DNA of 64,000 bases from Bradyrhizobium sp. RP6 (GCF_003837805.1 NZ_RQIT01000012.1:140101-204100), one strand, 5' to 3'; positions 1 through 9,101 are shown, counted from the stretch's first letter. Made by a program: numbers and translations. The notes: a model not told the origin generated them from the sequence alone.

Positions 1-295
1 ATGCTTCAACCGAGTACCGCCAAGCACTGCAGGCCGCCGGCTTCCGGCCCTCGATGAGCCGCAGAGCCGACTGTTACGACAATGCCCCGATGGAAAGCTT
101 CTTCCACACACTCAAGACCGAATTGATCCATCACCGGCAATATGAGACCCGCAATGAAGCCGAGCGCGACATCTTCGCTTACGTCGAAGGCTTCTACAAT
201 CAAACCCGGAGACACTCGGCCATCGGCTACATCAGCCCGGTCGAGATGGAGTTAAAATCGGCTTGATCCATGTCCACTTTTTTGGGGGAAGATCA
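1..295 (+). mobile_element. 3' end of an IS3-family insertion sequence
   Basis: The window opens inside an insertion sequence. The end of a DDE transposase reading frame is followed by a short terminal sequence, TGTCCACTTTTTTGGGGGAA, ending in GATCA at 295, which has the TG...CA type terminus of IS3-family ends when read on the other strand. Immediately after 295 the sequence continues as part of a dispersed genomic palindrome, so the element boundary can be placed near 295. The left end and any target duplication lie outside the window. Confidence 0.8.
3..266 (+). CDS. IS3-family transposase OrfB, C-terminal part (5' end outside window)
   Basis: The frame is open from the window edge and ends with TGA at 266. 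It encodes the C-terminal part of the DDE integrase domain: an EYRQAL...GFRPSMSR segment, then DNAPMESFF, which carries the last catalytic acidic residue, then the LKTEL, Y..R.EA and FYN..R.H..IGY.SP blocks that end IS3-family OrfB proteins. The start is not visible, so whether the whole gene is intact cannot be judged. An internal ATG at 54 is not the true start because conserved transposase sequence continues upstream of it. Confidence 0.85.
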   Translation, partial: ASTEYRQALQAAGFRPSMSRRADCYDNAPMESFFHTLKTELIHHRQYETRNEAERDIFAYVEGFYNQTRRHSAIGYISPVEMELKSA

Positions 296-331
296 ATTCT
301 GGATTGCTTCGCTGCGCTCGCAATGACGGAG
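296..331. repeat. Half of a dispersed intergenic palindrome, cut by the IS element
   Basis: ATTCTGGATTGCTTCGCTGC...CGCAATGACGG matches the right arm of the repeats at 51917-52026 and 61154-61239. Only this right arm is present; it begins exactly where the IS terminus ends, so the IS probably inserted into a full copy. Confidence 0.7.
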
Positions 332-1161
332 TGTGGAGAGACGACATCGCTCTAACGACTCGCATTTCATCTGGACACACCTTCGCGGCCTCGCGGCACA
401 TTTCGCCCGAGCTTTGCTGTCCTCTTCCGCCCTCATCCGAAGCGAGGGCGCAAGGAAGGCCGGGCACCGGCAGGCACCCGAAGTCCCGTGTGCGATGAGA
501 ACGCGCACGGGGTGGACGACAGGTGACGCCGGAATCCCGGCCTTCCCTGCGCGGATGGTTTTAACGGTGTCCTTCGTGCTCTCCCCGGGGAGCGATGCAC
601 TATTGCCCCCGTCGCCATGCAGATGGCTGATGTGCGTGCCCGGTTGGGCCGTGAGCATCACCACATGACTTGACGCACAGACCCCGGGCGTCAGGACCAC
701 ACGACTTCTCCGTCCGCGCACATCTTCGCTGGGCTCTCACCGGCTGGCGTGCGCTCACCGTCGAGACCATACGAAGACGCTGTCAGCGCCGTGTCGTATC
801 GCGCCCGCTGCTGCTCACGGGATCACCGCCCTGCAGCCAATCTTGCGCGCCGACGCCGTCGCGGCCACCGCATCCCTGCCCGCGTCCCGTGACGATCGCG
901 AAACGCCCCTTGTGGCGGGCGGGATGTATCGGTCTTTACGTCAAATCCGAATTTCGGTCAATACGAATATCTTGCGGACCGCGATTGACCCAGCTATAGC
1001 GTGTCTTGTCCGTCGGGCCACACAAGGGATCGTGGCCCGGGTCGAGCCAGCTCCCCATTTCCGTCAACTTTGATGGTCATTTGAGCTCTGATATTCGTCC
1101 ACATGGCCTGGCTCGAATGACCATGCGATCGATCATTGAACAAAGCCATTTGAGGATGCCG
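332..1161. other. Gene-poor stretch with decayed repeat-type sequence
   Basis: No convincing gene is seen over about 830 bases. The open frames here have no ribosome binding sites and Arg/Pro-rich low-complexity translations. Around 430-920 the translations contain ASGPHDF and DDRETPL strings, which I remember from a high-copy, often misannotated intergenic repeat of Bradyrhizobium genomes. The copy here is broken across frames. This assignment rests on memory and would need a self-genome search. The promoter of the small exported protein that follows probably lies between 1080 and 1160. Confidence 0.45.
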
Positions 1162-1566
1162 ATGAGACGCGCGACGTTCTTGGGCCTCGGCCTTGTGTGT
1201 GTCGGCCTCTGGGCACAGGATAGCGCGAGGGGGCAGGCTCCGGTAGCACCGCCCGTTTCGCTTGCTCCGATTGCATCGCCCCCACCTTCGAACGCCAAGA
1301 ATTCGCGGCCGAAGCGCGATCCAGCCTTGGCGACGCCCGGCACAGATACTTCGACGCCTGTGATCGGCGCGCTACCGCTCTCGCCGAATCCCGCTGCCGA
1401 TTACGACGGCTTCACCGTCGGCAGCGAAGACCGCGACGCCTCGAATCTGGTCGCGCCGCCCGCGAGGTCACGCGCAGCGAAGAACGGTTCCGCAGGGCAG
1501 GAATCGCTCGATCAGGACGATGAGGCGCTGAGGCGAAAGCTGACGATTTGCAAGAACTGCAAATAG
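1162..1566 (+). CDS. Small exported protein of unknown function
   Basis: A 134-residue protein. The ATG at 1162 was chosen because GAGG lies 6 bases upstream and because it places a signal peptide (MRRATFLGLGLVCVGLWAQ) at the N-terminus; longer in-frame starts only add non-hydrophobic sequence. The mature part is Pro/Ala/Ser-rich and low in complexity, then becomes charged and ends with a CxxC pair in the last residues (LTICKNCK). I do not recognise a family. It converges with the cytochrome gene at 1601. The terminal CxxC could bind metal or form a disulphide, but nothing more can be said. Confidence 0.55.
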   Translation: MRRATFLGLGLVCVGLWAQDSARGQAPVAPPVSLAPIASPPPSNAKNSRPKRDPALATPGTDTSTPVIGALPLSPNPAADYDGFTVGSEDRDASNLVAPPARSRAAKNGSAGQESLDQDDEALRRKLTICKNCK

Positions 1567-1600
1567 GAGACTGGTCAGCCCGAGTGAGACAGCGAACGCA

Positions 1601-2233
1601 TCAGTTCGGACAGGGCTGTCCGGCCGCTCCCCACATCGCCATGTCCTTGACGTGATCCTCGAAGGTGCCCGGTGGCGTCGAACGGCCTGCGCCCGGCGCC
1701 CAGCCCCGCGGAATGAAGCCGCTCAGTGACGCATCGTGCCGCAAGTGCTCGACGAGGCCAGCGGCGTCCCGGCCGCCATTGCGCTTTGGATCCTTCATCT
1801 GCGCGCAAATCTCGGCACCACTTTTGCCGAACCAGATGAAAGCCACCGGCGCGAGTTGCCAGTCGATACCCGCGCGCGGCGGCGACGGTGCCGGCTCGTT
1901 CGCCTGGGTCGAGGTCATGTGACAGGTCGCGCACGGGATCGCCTCCGCGCCGATGCGGCTCTCGCCGCCATGGATGTTCATGCCATGCGGGCGGGGCCTG
2001 GTTTCGCCGGCCGGCGTCCAGATCGGTATCGCCTTGGCATCGACATGGCAGTTGGCACACCGGGGATGGGTCACGACGGCCTCGATCCGCTTCCAGGCCT
2101 CCAGTCCCTCGGCGCGGCTGACGCTGCCGGACGGCAGCACGTCCTTGCCCGCCTCGTCCTTGGCTGCAACAATCCCGGTGAGCGCCGCGATGGCAGAAGC
2201 TGCGAAGACGACCGCAATCAGAGATCTCCTCAT
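1601..2233 (-). CDS. Exported dihaem cytochrome c of a molybdenum hydroxylase operon
   Basis: A 210-residue protein with an N-terminal signal peptide (residues 1 to about 24) and two haem c attachment motifs, CANCH (59-63) and CATCH (101-105). It therefore probably carries two covalent haems in the periplasm. The ATG at 2233 begins the signal peptide; the longer frame to 2407 overlaps the preceding gene and was rejected. It starts 8 bases after the stop of the molybdenum subunit gene, in the same operon. Bacterial isoquinoline 1-oxidoreductase-type enzymes often have a cytochrome c partner that passes substrate electrons to the respiratory chain, and that is the inferred role. The haem axial ligands cannot be assigned with certainty. 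Confidence 0.85.
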   Translation of the reverse strand: MRRSLIAVVFAASAIAALTGIVAAKDEAGKDVLPSGSVSRAEGLEAWKRIEAVVTHPRCANCHVDAKAIPIWTPAGETRPRPHGMNIHGGESRIGAEAIPCATCHMTSTQANEPAPSPPRAGIDWQLAPVAFIWFGKSGAEICAQMKDPKRNGGRDAAGLVEHLRHDASLSGFIPRGWAPGAGRSTPPGTFEDHVKDMAMWGAAGQPCPN

Positions 2234-2241
2234 GGCTCGCC

Positions 2242-4494
2242 TCACACGAAATCGATGAACTTGTTGAAGGGCATTTCGCGAATCCGCTTTCCGGTGGCCG
2301 CGAAGATCGCATTGGCGAGCGCAGGCGCGGCCGGCGGAACCGGCGGCTCTCCGATGCCCCTCACCTTCGGATCGTTCTCCAGCCCGCGAACTTCGATGAC
2401 CGGACATTGATAAATCCGCATGGCTTCATGGTGGTTGTAATTGGTCTGCTGCACCGCGCCCTTTGCGTAAGTGAGCTCGCAATTGATCGCATGGCCGAGC
2501 CCCCAGACGACGCCACCCTGCACCTGGCTCTCGAAATTGAGGGGGTCGACGACCTTGCCGACATCAGCCGCGACCCAGACCTTGTCGATCCTGATGCCCC
2601 GGTCCGTGGCCGTCACCTCGACGACTTCAGCGGTCGGTGTGCCGAACGATTCCACGAAGGCAACGCCCCGTCCTCGACCGTTGCCGAGCGGCCCCTTCCA
2701 GTCCGACATCTCCGCGACAGTCTCCAGCACCTTGCGATAGTGCGGCACGGTGCACATCGCGATGCGCGCCGTCATGGGATCGAGACCGGCCGCATGGATC
2801 AATTCGTCGACGAAGCTTTCGGTGAAGAAGCCCGATGTCGAGGCGCCGACCGACCGCCATGTGGTGCTCGGCGACAGTCCCTGCGCCTCGTAGCTGGTGG
2901 CCCGGAAATTGGGGATGTCGTAGTAGACGTTCCACAGGCCGGCGGCCAATTGCCCGTCGGGATCCTTCGAGGGCGTGCCCGAACGCTCGAGCAGTCCCTT
3001 GAGCGGCGTCGTCGAGGCCAGTTGCAGATCGGCGGCGACGATCTTGCTCTTGTCGACGCTGCCGCGGTGCCGCGCGATCGCAATCTGCCGCGGAATGTCC
3101 TGGAGGAAATCCTCTTCGCGCGAGAACACGAGCTTGATCGGCGTGCCCTTCATCTGGTTGGCGATCTCGGCGAGAACGCGGACGTTCTCGTACTCGAGAC
3201 GATGGCCAAAACTTCCGCCGGTCCATTGGTTGTGGAAGGTGATCTGTTCCGGTTTGAGGCCGATCGCGGTCGCCGCGACCCATTGCACGAAGCGTGGGCT
3301 CTGATGGCCGACCCAGATCTCCATGCCGTTGTCGGTAACGAGGCCGATACCGTTGAGCGGCTCGAGCGGCTGATGCGCCACGTAAGGAGCGCGATATTCG
3401 GCTTCGACGAGCTTGCCCGTCTTCAGGCCGGCTTCGATGTCGCCGATCTTCTTCCACTCCTTGCCCAGAAATTCCGGCTTGAAAGAGGATTCCAGCACTT
3501 TCCAATGGTCGGCCTGCTCGGCGGGATAGGCCGAGGGCGCCCACTCGCAAGCGATGGCGTCGACCGCCTTCATCGCGTACCAGCTGTTCGTGGCGATCAC
3601 TGCCACGCCATTGTTGATTTCGAGGATCTTCCTGACGCCCGGCATCGATCGCGCCTTGCCGGCGTCGTATGATTTCAGCGGCTGCCCCTTGCTGGGGTTC
3701 AGCTTGACGGAGGCATACAGCATGCCCTCCGCTTTCTGGTCGATGCCGAACTTCAGCTCGCCCATCACTTTCGAGCGGACGTCGAGCCGCATCATCGGCT
3801 TGCCGAGCATGCGCCATTTGGACGGGTCGCGCGGCTGAGCATCGAGCACCGGCGGAATTTTCGACGCCTCCGCCGCGAGGGCGACATAGGCGATCTTGGT
3901 TCCATTGGGCAGGATCACATGGCCCGATTGAGTGCGAAGGTCGGCCGCTGCGACGCCCGACCGTTTGGCCGCAGCGGCCTTGAGCGTCTCGCGCGCGACC
4001 GCACCGGCAAGACGCAGCTTTTGGTAGGTGTCCGGAATCGTGCTCGATCCGCCCGTCATTTGCAGGCCCGACTTTCGCAACCATTCGAGTGTGGCAGCGC
4101 GCGCCTCCTCTGCGGCCGGGCTTTGGTCCGCGGCGACGAACGGCGCGAACTCGTCGGCGAAGCCCGTGTTGAAATAGGCGGGGCTGGGCTCTGCAAAGCG
4201 GATCTCGAACTGCCCGGGATCGAGGTCCATCTCTTCGGCGATCATGATCGGCTGCACCGAGCCGACGCCCTGGCCGATGTCGGCGTGTTGCGCGATCAGC
4301 GTGATCTTGTCCGGGCTGATCTCGACCCAGGGGTTGAAGGTCACCGAGTTCGGGCCAAGACCGGCGGCCAACGGATTGTCGCTTGCGCTGGTGGCCGCTT
4401 CGGCACTGGCGTAGGCGCCGAAGGCGATTCCGCCGGCCATCGCGGCGGAGCCGAAGACAAACGCGCGGCGGGAAAGTGTCTGCATGTGGCCCAT
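2242..4494 (-). CDS. Molybdopterin-binding subunit of an isoquinoline 1-oxidoreductase-type hydroxylase
   Basis: A 750-residue xanthine dehydrogenase-family large subunit. The ATG at 4494 is used: GGAGAAG precedes it and it follows the 2Fe-2S subunit's stop by one base. The N-terminus carries a twin-arginine signal (SRRAF at residues 8-12, then a hydrophobic stretch), so the folded cofactor-loaded complex is exported. Family blocks include HADIGQGVGSVQP, GGSFGHRLEYE and DVGKVVDPLNFESQVQGG, and the GIGEPPVPP segment near the C-terminus that carries the catalytic glutamate. Such enzymes hydroxylate N-heterocycles or aldehydes with water as oxygen donor. The substrate cannot be told from sequence; the neighbouring cytochrome suggests respiratory coupling rather than NAD or O2. 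Confidence 0.88.
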   Translation of the reverse strand: MGHMQTLSRRAFVFGSAAMAGGIAFGAYASAEAATSASDNPLAAGLGPNSVTFNPWVEISPDKITLIAQHADIGQGVGSVQPIMIAEEMDLDPGQFEIRFAEPSPAYFNTGFADEFAPFVAADQSPAAEEARAATLEWLRKSGLQMTGGSSTIPDTYQKLRLAGAVARETLKAAAAKRSGVAAADLRTQSGHVILPNGTKIAYVALAAEASKIPPVLDAQPRDPSKWRMLGKPMMRLDVRSKVMGELKFGIDQKAEGMLYASVKLNPSKGQPLKSYDAGKARSMPGVRKILEINNGVAVIATNSWYAMKAVDAIACEWAPSAYPAEQADHWKVLESSFKPEFLGKEWKKIGDIEAGLKTGKLVEAEYRAPYVAHQPLEPLNGIGLVTDNGMEIWVGHQSPRFVQWVAATAIGLKPEQITFHNQWTGGSFGHRLEYENVRVLAEIANQMKGTPIKLVFSREEDFLQDIPRQIAIARHRGSVDKSKIVAADLQLASTTPLKGLLERSGTPSKDPDGQLAAGLWNVYYDIPNFRATSYEAQGLSPSTTWRSVGASTSGFFTESFVDELIHAAGLDPMTARIAMCTVPHYRKVLETVAEMSDWKGPLGNGRGRGVAFVESFGTPTAEVVEVTATDRGIRIDKVWVAADVGKVVDPLNFESQVQGGVVWGLGHAINCELTYAKGAVQQTNYNHHEAMRIYQCPVIEVRGLENDPKVRGIGEPPVPPAAPALANAIFAATGKRIREMPFNKFIDFV

Positions 4495-4495
4495 C

Positions 4496-4960
4496 TCACT
4501 TCTCCGCCATCTTCTTGGCCGCGGCCGCATGGATCGCGGCACGAATGCGCGGATAGGTGCCGCAACGGCAGAGATTGCCGGACATCACCTGATTGATCTG
4601 CTCGTCCGTTGGTTTGGGAATCTTTCTGAGCAGCGAGATCGCCTGCATGATCTGTCCGGTCTGGCAGTAGCCGCATTGCGGCACCTGATGCTCGATCCAG
4701 GCCTGCAAGACCGGGTGGTGCTCCTTGTTGTCCAGGCCTTCGAGCGTGATGACCGATTTGCCCGCGACCTCGCCGATATGCGACTGGCAGGACCGCACCG
4801 CCTTGCCGTCGATGTGAACGGTGCAGGCGCCGCATTGCGCGACCCCGCAGCCATATTTTGCGCTGGTGATGCCGAGCTCGTCTCGCAAGACCCACAGCAA
4901 GGGCATCTCGGGAACGACGTCGACCTGGCGCTTGATCCCGTTCACCGTAAGCTCGATCAT
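4496..4960 (-). CDS. 2Fe-2S subunit of an isoquinoline 1-oxidoreductase-type hydroxylase
   Basis: A 154-residue protein with the usual two iron-sulphur domains. The plant-ferredoxin-like domain has Cys38, Cys43, Cys46 and Cys58; the helical domain has Cys96, Cys99, Cys131 and Cys133 (CGYC and CRC). All eight expected cluster ligands are present. It has no signal peptide, so it presumably travels with the Tat-exported large subunit encoded immediately downstream. It is the first gene of the three-gene operon running down to 1601. Electrons would pass from the molybdenum site through its clusters to the cytochrome c. Confidence 0.9.
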   Translation of the reverse strand: MIELTVNGIKRQVDVVPEMPLLWVLRDELGITSAKYGCGVAQCGACTVHIDGKAVRSCQSHIGEVAGKSVITLEGLDNKEHHPVLQAWIEHQVPQCGYCQTGQIMQAISLLRKIPKPTDEQINQVMSGNLCRCGTYPRIRAAIHAAAAKKMAEK

Positions 4961-5042
4961 GTCGGTAAATCCCCTCGCCTATCTGATCGTCGTAACAGCA
5001 CTGCACGATGCAAGCTGAACCGTATTCCCGAATCCTGCGGGA

Positions 5043-5981
5043 TCATGCGCAATCCCTGCGGAATGCCATCTCGTGCCGATCGGCTTTCGCGTCCGCCTGG
5101 CCGCAGCACAATTCGCGATACTGCCCCGGCGTGAGACTTGCGGCCTTGCGGAACACGCGCGTGAAATTGGCCTGCGAGCCGAAGCCGAACTCCAGGGCAA
5201 TTTCGACCAGGGACAGGCGATCGCGTGCGAGCTCGTGCCGCGCAGCCTGGACGCGGCGATCGGTGACGTAGCGGTGCGGCGACAATCCGGTCGCCTCGCG
5301 AAACAGCCGGGAGAAATGATAGGGGCTGAGGCAGGCCTGGGCTGCCAAATCCTCGAGCCGGATGTCGCCGCGTAGAGATGCCTCGATATAGTCCAGCACG
5401 CGCTGAAGGCGCCGCAGATCGAGCGACGGCGACCTGTCGGGTGCGTGCCAGCGGTCGGTCGTATAGTTTCCCAGAAGATGCGCCGCGAGCGCAACCTGGA
5501 TACCCTCCACGAACAGCGCATCGGTCGGCTGGCGGGGACGATGGAGCAGGTCGCGAAGCGGCGAACAGAGGTGGAATAGCACCTGGTCTGCCAAGCCGTG
5601 GGCGTAGGCGATCTCGACCTTTGCGGGATCGATGTCGAAATCCGCAAGGGCGCTCCGGTCCAGCAGCGCCGGCGGCAGATAGAGATGAAGGCATTCCATC
5701 CGATCGGAAAGCTCGAGATGGCTCTCCTGCGTCCCCACAGGCACGAGGTAGCTCATCCCCGGCCGCGCGAGACTCTTCTGGACCTCACCGTTGCCGGCGC
5801 GGCACACCATCCCACCGCCTGAGAGCAGCATGACGAGCTCGGTGCAGATGGGAACGGGCGTTGCCTGACATCCCGCCTCGAACTTGCGGTGCTCGATGCT
5901 CAGCCCCGGCCAATCGCTGGCCGCCGCGAGCTTCTCGCTGTTCTGATATTTCTGATCTGCATGCGTCACGAGCGCCATCAT
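5043..5981 (-). CDS. AraC-family transcriptional regulator
   Basis: A 312-residue protein. The N-terminal ~180 residues look like a ligand-sensing cupin-type domain, and the last ~100 residues contain the two helix-turn-helix motifs of AraC proteins (IRLEDLAAQACLSPYHFSRL and VEIALEFGFGSQANFTRVFR, followed by the TPGQYR block). It lies 82 bases upstream of the molybdenum hydroxylase operon on the same strand and divergent from the hydrolase operon at 6315, so it could control either or both. Two adjacent ATG codons at 5981 and 5978 are both possible starts. A short Cys pair (ELCCGQ) at the C-terminus is unusual but not diagnostic. Confidence 0.85.
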   Translation of the reverse strand: MMALVTHADQKYQNSEKLAAASDWPGLSIEHRKFEAGCQATPVPICTELVMLLSGGGMVCRAGNGEVQKSLARPGMSYLVPVGTQESHLELSDRMECLHLYLPPALLDRSALADFDIDPAKVEIAYAHGLADQVLFHLCSPLRDLLHRPRQPTDALFVEGIQVALAAHLLGNYTTDRWHAPDRSPSLDLRRLQRVLDYIEASLRGDIRLEDLAAQACLSPYHFSRLFREATGLSPHRYVTDRRVQAARHELARDRLSLVEIALEFGFGSQANFTRVFRKAASLTPGQYRELCCGQADAKADRHEMAFRRDCA

Positions 5982-6314
5982 GTCCTCCGCTTCAGTTGCG
6001 GCGAATCCCGGCCCCGTATCGCGAGCGAGCGATCATTCCATCCGGTGGTGAGTTGCAGCCCGGCTGCTGCCACGCCGATGCGGATTTCTCACAAGGCGCA
6101 GGAGCGAAGTCCAGAGCCGGCACGGTTAAAAGAGGTAAAAGCCAGGCAAACCAACGACTTGGAGCCAGGCGCGTTCGGCTTCGAAAGCTGGTCTCGTCGC
6201 ACTTGAGCAAGATGCGTGCGTCATCGCGCAGGAATCGGAAATACCGCAATGCGAGCGTGCACTAGTGAGAGGCGCATCAACGGCAATGCCGCCGTATCGA
6301 GACCGGAGCCTATT
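5982..6314. other. Divergent intergenic region, AraC regulator / hydrolase operon
   Basis: About 330 bases separate the divergent starts. No gene is seen. It must hold the promoters of the araC-type gene and of the 6315-9524 operon, but I found no -35/-10 pair or operator strong enough to report. The ribosome binding site GGAG at 6305 serves the gene at 6315. Confidence 0.5.
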
Positions 6315-7070
6315 ATGAAGATGATTATGTTTGCGCTTGCCGCAATGTCGATCGCAACAGCCTCCGCCGCGGTCGCGGCCGAGAGGACCGTATCCATCGT
6401 CCTTGTCCACGGCGCCTTCGTCGACGGATCGGGCTGGAAGAACACCTACGACCTTCTCTCGAAGGCGGGCTATGAAGTGCTTGTCGTCCAGCAGCCAACG
6501 ATCTCGCTTCGTGACGATGTCGCGGAGACCGAGCGCGTGATTGCCAAGGCGCGGCATCCGGTCATTCTCGTCGGGCATTCCTATGGTGGAATGGTCATCA
6601 CCGAAGCCGGCGACAATCCGAAGGTTCGCAGCCTGGTCTATCTCGCGGCATATGCTCCCGATGTCGGGGAGTCGGTCGCCACGCTTTCGGAAGCACCCGT
6701 GCCGCCCGGCGAGCACAAGGGTCCGCTGGTCACTGAGGGCAATTATCTCTTCGTCGAACGCGATAAATTCCCGACCGCGTTCGCCGCCGGCGTCGATGCC
6801 GCAACAGCCCGCTTCATGGCTGCGGCGCAACTGCCGTTTGGATTGCAGGCGGTGCAGACCAAGGTCGAGCGCGTGGCCTGGAAGACGAAGCCGACCTATT
6901 ACATGGTAACGATGGAGGATCACATTATCCCCCCGAGCTTGCTGCGCACCATGGCCAAGCGCTCGGGCGCGAAGGTGACGGAGATCAAAAGCAGCCACGC
7001 GGTGATGCTGTCGCATCCGCACGAGGTCGCGGCCTTCATCAGAAGTGCAGACACCTCCGCAACCGACTGA
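6315..7070 (+). CDS. Exported alpha/beta hydrolase
   Basis: A 251-residue alpha/beta hydrolase with an N-terminal signal peptide (residues 1 to ~22). It has the oxyanion HG motif (VLVHGAF), the nucleophile elbow GHSYGG with Ser89, and a C-terminal His (SSHAVMLSHP) for the triad; the acid may be the Asp of TMEDHIIPP. It resembles the RutD/methylesterase-like group of small hydrolases, so an ester or amide is the likely substrate. The start at 6315 has GGAG 6 bases upstream; the longer frame from 6216 lacks a hydrophobic N-terminus. It opens a probable operon with the reductase, VOC protein and ABM protein that follow. Confidence 0.85.
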   Translation: MKMIMFALAAMSIATASAAVAAERTVSIVLVHGAFVDGSGWKNTYDLLSKAGYEVLVVQQPTISLRDDVAETERVIAKARHPVILVGHSYGGMVITEAGDNPKVRSLVYLAAYAPDVGESVATLSEAPVPPGEHKGPLVTEGNYLFVERDKFPTAFAAGVDAATARFMAAAQLPFGLQAVQTKVERVAWKTKPTYYMVTMEDHIIPPSLLRTMAKRSGAKVTEIKSSHAVMLSHPHEVAAFIRSADTSATD

Positions 7071-7122
7071 GATCGGCGCAATCCACACGGATGGTCGTGG
7101 CTGTCACCCAAGGACTCGCAAC

Positions 7123-8136
7123 ATGGCCCTCAAGGATGTTCTGCCGGGACAATTAGGTTTCGGTGCAGCGCCGCTCGGCAACATGTTCCGCGACATCCCG
7201 GAGCAGGAAGCCCTCGCGACGGTCAACGCAGCCTGGGAGGACGGCATACGCTATTTCGACACCGCGCCGTTCTACGGCGCGGGGCTTGCCGAGATCCGCA
7301 TGGGCGCGGCGCTCGTCGGCCGGAAGCGGAGCGACTACGTGGTCAGCACCAAGGTCGGCCGCCTGATCCTGGACGAGATCGAGGATGTCGGGGGCCGCGA
7401 TCTCGGCGAGAAAGGCGGCGTCTTCAAACATGGGCGCCCGAACAGGATCGTGAACGACTATTCCCGGGACGGGACGTTGCGCTCGATCGACGACAGCCTG
7501 AAGCGGCTGGGCACGGACCATGTCGATATCGCCTTCGTGCATGACGTCGCGCAGGATTTCTACGGAGACGAGTGGCTTTCGGTCTTCGAAAGCGCCCGCA
7601 AGGGCGCGTTCAAGACGCTCGACCGGCTGCGCGACGAGGGCGTGATCAAGGCATGGGGGCTGGGGGTCAACCGGGTGGAACCGATCGAGCTGCTGCTCGC
7701 GCTCGACGAGCCGCGCCCCGACGGATTCCTGCTCGCGGGCCGCTACACGCTGCTGGACCACGCCCGTGCGCTTCAGCGGGTGATGCCGATGGTCGCGGAG
7801 CATGAGCTCGCGATCGTCGTCGGCGGCCCCTACAGTTCGGGCGCGCTCGTCGGCGGTCCGAACTTCGAGTATGCGCCAGCGCCTCCGGAAATCCTCGACA
7901 AGGTGGCTCGGATCAAGACGATCGCCGATCGCTACGGCATCAGCATGAAGGCCGCAGGCCTGCAGTTCGCACTGGCGAACCCGGTGGTCGCCGCCGTGAT
8001 TCCCGGGGCGAGCCGGCCCGCCCGCATCGCCGAGGACCGCGCGGCCCTTGACCAATCAATACCCGGCGATTTCTGGCGCGAACTTCGATCGGCCGGTCTC
8101 GTCAATCCAGCTGCTCCGCTTCCGGACGCCGGCTGA
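7123..8136 (+). CDS. Aldo/keto reductase
   Basis: A 337-residue aldo/keto reductase with the NAD(P)-dependent TIM-barrel signature: GFGAAPLGN near the N-terminus, Asp46 and Tyr51 (FDTAPFYG), Lys77 (VVSTKVGR), and VIPGASRP in the cofactor-binding C-terminal part. It resembles the D-threo-aldose/L-fucose dehydrogenase or pyridoxal 4-dehydrogenase subgroup, so it is probably a dehydrogenase for a sugar or cyclic hemiacetal or aldehyde. It has no signal peptide, unlike its neighbours, so it acts in the cytoplasm. AAGGAC precedes the ATG at 7123; the frame from 7045 overlaps the hydrolase gene and was not used. Confidence 0.88.
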   Translation: MALKDVLPGQLGFGAAPLGNMFRDIPEQEALATVNAAWEDGIRYFDTAPFYGAGLAEIRMGAALVGRKRSDYVVSTKVGRLILDEIEDVGGRDLGEKGGVFKHGRPNRIVNDYSRDGTLRSIDDSLKRLGTDHVDIAFVHDVAQDFYGDEWLSVFESARKGAFKTLDRLRDEGVIKAWGLGVNRVEPIELLLALDEPRPDGFLLAGRYTLLDHARALQRVMPMVAEHELAIVVGGPYSSGALVGGPNFEYAPAPPEILDKVARIKTIADRYGISMKAAGLQFALANPVVAAVIPGASRPARIAEDRAALDQSIPGDFWRELRSAGLVNPAAPLPDAG

Positions 8137-8174
8137 CCGGCACATGACATAACTCACGGACCAAGGAGACGAGA

Positions 8175-9020
8175 ATGACCGACGAAACGTGCAACATTGC
8201 CGAAATCGAACGCCGCAACCTGCTTCGCACGGCAGGCGCCGCGATGATCACCGGTCTTGCGGTCGCCAGCATGCCGTCAGCCGCGTCCGCGGCGCCGGAC
8301 AGCATGTCCCCAGCCGAGCGCAACGAGGCGCCGCTCGGCGCGCGGCTCCAGGGTGTCCAGCATTTCGGGTTGACGGTCCAGAACATGGAGCGGGCTTACG
8401 AGTTCTATACGGAGGTGCTCGGCGGCACCGAGGTCTTTCGTCATGGCGACTTCCAGGGCGACGGGGTCCAGAACACGCTGCTGGCCGATCAGGAGATCGA
8501 GGCGAACGCACGCGGGGTCAATCCGCGGACGATCGGCGTTCCCGACCTGAGAAGCGGAGCGCAGCGGCTCGATGTCCGTTTCATCCAGTTCGACAACATG
8601 GTCCTCGAACTGCTGCAATATCGTGAGGCCGATCAGCCTATGGGCAGCACGAAGAGCTTTGCCGAGCCGCTGGAGCACATGAGCCCGGCGTTTCCGCGCA
8701 TGATGCACATCTGCTTCTACGTTCGCGACGACGTCGACTTCAACAAGTTCATCGCCGATCTCGAAGCCGAATCGGCGCGCCGCGGCATGACGCAGGTGAG
8801 AGCGAACCGCACCATCCGCGTCATGACGGAAGCAGACCGCAAGGCGGCTCCACGCAGCGCCAACACGAACCGCGTGACGGCGGAGCCTTCGAACGGTTGG
8901 GAGCTGATCTATTGCAAAGGCCCCGAGGGCGAGCAACTCGAATTCGTCAAAGCGCTCGACCCGGTCAAGAAGCGCTTCAGCGAGGCCCTGGCAAAGCGGC
9001 AGCAAAAAGTCGTGCGCTGA
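8175..9020 (+). CDS. Tat-exported VOC (glyoxalase/dioxygenase-fold) protein
   Basis: A 281-residue protein with AAGGAGA ahead of the ATG. The N-terminus has paired arginines followed by a hydrophobic stretch (ERRNLLRTAGAAMI...), as in a twin-arginine signal. The body has vicinal-oxygen-chelate features: an opening HFGLTVQNMERAYEFY strand-helix, a second HICFYVRD strand, and the closing GPEGEQLEFVKAL segment with a probable metal-ligand Glu. His in the first strand, His in the second, and this Glu could form the metal site. VOC members include ring-cleaving dioxygenases, isomerases and lyases; which of these this is cannot be decided. Tat export suggests that it folds around its metal in the cytoplasm first. 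Confidence 0.75.
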   Translation: MTDETCNIAEIERRNLLRTAGAAMITGLAVASMPSAASAAPDSMSPAERNEAPLGARLQGVQHFGLTVQNMERAYEFYTEVLGGTEVFRHGDFQGDGVQNTLLADQEIEANARGVNPRTIGVPDLRSGAQRLDVRFIQFDNMVLELLQYREADQPMGSTKSFAEPLEHMSPAFPRMMHICFYVRDDVDFNKFIADLEAESARRGMTQVRANRTIRVMTEADRKAAPRSANTNRVTAEPSNGWELIYCKGPEGEQLEFVKALDPVKKRFSEALAKRQQKVVR

Positions 9021-9101
9021 CGCCTCAACCGTGGCGCGCGACCGGTCAGTGCCGGTGACCTTGCCGCCTCGCACTCACGATCACATGTGAAGGAGCTCAT
9101 C

